Origin: an uncultured Actinomycetes bacterium
GTDB lineage: Bacteria > Actinomycetota > Acidimicrobiia > Acidimicrobiales > Microtrichaceae
Assembly (NCBI GenBank): GCA_903953195.1
Contig: CAJBIS010000062.1
Location: forward strand, 1 to 7,466
DNA: 7,466 nt
Reading direction: 5' to 3'
Both the position numbers and the translations under genes were made by a program. Each line of letters opens with the position of its first letter. The stretch's first letter is position 1. Below the pieces are notes generated by a model, which was given only the letters and a program-made list of their open reading frames with translations, was not told the origin of the DNA and did no database searches. Shown here in pieces: positions 6,918 through 7,466 of this stretch.

Positions 6918-7103
6918 ATGGCGACCGAGGCTCTGAAGCAGAAGCAGCAGCGCAAGCCCAAGTACAAGGTCCGGGCGTACACCCGGTGCCGCAAGTGCGG
7001 CCGTCCGCGCGCAGTGTTCCGGAAGTTCGGGCTGTGCCGGGTGTGTCTTCGTGACCTGGCTCACGCGGGGGAGATCCCCGGCGTGACCAAGGCGAGCTGG
7101 TGA
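6918..7103 (+). CDS. rpsZ: 30S ribosomal protein S14, zinc-binding type
   Basis: S14 is placed in the 30S head next to S3 and S10. This 61-residue product is the short zinc-ribbon type: YTRCRKCGRPRAVFRKFGLC is followed by RVC, giving two CxxC pairs (Cys24/Cys27 and Cys40/Cys43), all intact, and the C-terminus LRDLAHAGEIPGVTKASW. Many actinobacteria carry a second, cysteine-free S14 elsewhere that replaces this form under zinc limitation; none is in this window. The start is the ATG at 6918, 1 nt after the rplE stop, with GAAGGG at 6902-6907 as a weak ribosome binding site. An in-frame ATG at 6852 lies inside rplE and adds 22 unrelated residues, so it is rejected. Confidence 0.97.
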   Translation: MATEALKQKQQRKPKYKVRAYTRCRKCGRPRAVFRKFGLCRVCLRDLAHAGEIPGVTKASW

Positions 7104-7104
7104 G

Positions 7105-7110
7105 AGGAGG
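7105..7110 (+). promoter_or_regulatory. Shine-Dalgarno of rpsH
   Basis: AGGAGG lies in the 16-nt gap after rpsZ, the largest gap between genes in the window. It is 9 nt before the ATG at 7120 and 15 nt before the ATG at 7126, which favours the first and the N-terminus MTMTDPLADML. Confidence 0.75.
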
Positions 7111-7119
7111 CGACGCATC

Positions 7120-7466
7120 ATGACCATGACCGACCCACTGGCCGACATGCTGACTCGGATCCGCAACGCCAACATCGCGATGCACGACGACGTCCGTATG
7201 CCGTCCTCCAAGCTCAAGGAAGCGCTGGCCACCGTCCTGAAGAAGGAGGGGTACATCGTCGGGTTCCAGATCGCGGACAACCCGAACGGCCCCGGCCAGT
7301 TCCTGAGCATCGACATGAAGTACTCCCCCGAGCGCAAGCGGGTCATCTCCGGCCTGCGCCGGGTGTCCAAGCCGGGTCTGCGGGTGTACCGCAAGTACGA
7401 CGAGGTCGAGCGTGTGCTCGGCGGACTCGGTATCGCTGTCCTGTCCACGAGCAAGGGACTCATGAC
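7120..7466 (+). CDS. rpsH: 30S ribosomal protein S8 (partial, cut by window edge)
   Basis: S8 is a primary 16S rRNA binder in the 30S platform and body; in E. coli it also represses the spc operon through the L5 region of the mRNA. The visible 115 residues match the family: MTMTDPLADMLTRIRNANIAMHDDVRMPSSKLKEAL, VLKKEGYIVGF, an SGLRRVSKPGLRVY block and VLGGLGIAVLSTSKGLM. The reading frame is still open at base 7466. Full-length S8 is about 130 residues, so roughly 15-20 C-terminal residues are missing, normally including the conserved (G)GEVLCYVW end. The start at 7120 is set by AGGAGG 9 nt upstream. Confidence 0.96.
   Translation, partial: MTMTDPLADMLTRIRNANIAMHDDVRMPSSKLKEALATVLKKEGYIVGFQIADNPNGPGQFLSIDMKYSPERKRVISGLRRVSKPGLRVYRKYDEVERVLGGLGIAVLSTSKGLM

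Overview
The window is a stretch of bacterial ribosomal-protein operon from a high-GC organism. Coding density is close to 100% after a roughly 330-nt non-coding leader, and every gene is on the + strand. Fifteen genes are present: rplC-rplD-rplW-rplB-rpsS-rplV-rpsC-rplP-rpmC-rpsQ (S10-type cluster), running directly into rplN-rplX-rplE-rpsZ-rpsH (spc-type cluster). rpsH is cut by the right edge. The GC-rich codon use, GTG starts, zinc-type S14, L3 sequence (SIGQCATPS..MAGRMGG) and long acidic tails point to an actinobacterium. The style of S3 and L22 suggests a deep-branching class such as Acidimicrobiia, but that class-level guess is inference.

Layout. Bases 1-327 carry no convincing gene. 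They hold a good sigma-70/SigA-like promoter candidate (TTGTCT, 17 nt, TACGGT with an extended -10 TG, at 78-106). Several inverted repeats follow, the last ending 4 nt before the Shine-Dalgarno of rplC. Bases 328-7466 are the ribosomal genes. Of 14 gene junctions, nine overlap by 1 or 4 nt (TGATG, ATGA or GTGA) and five have gaps of 1-16 nt, so the cluster looks like one translationally coupled transcript. There is no promoter-sized gap between the S10 part and the spc part, because rpsQ and rplN overlap by ATGA. rpsJ (S10), usually the first gene of such a cluster, is not seen immediately before rplC.

How the genes work together. All products are structural ribosomal proteins. L3, L4, L23, L2, L22, L16, L29, L14, L24 and L5 belong to the 50S subunit: peptidyl-transferase surroundings, exit tunnel and its rim, the subunit interface and the 5S rRNA region. 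S19, S3, S17, S14 and S8 belong to the 30S subunit. Core functional residues are intact: the L2 VDHPHGGGEG loop, L23 Glu21 for trigger factor, the S3 KH GRRG motif and mRNA-entry arginines, and the four S14 cysteines.

I found no undescribed system here. The points worth a second look are modest: the structured leader with its own promoter before rplC, terminal extensions with in-frame micro-repeats on L4, L22 and S17 plus an acidic tail on S3, and a recurring Shine-Dalgarno/stop/start module that gives L3 and L29 the same C-terminal residues.
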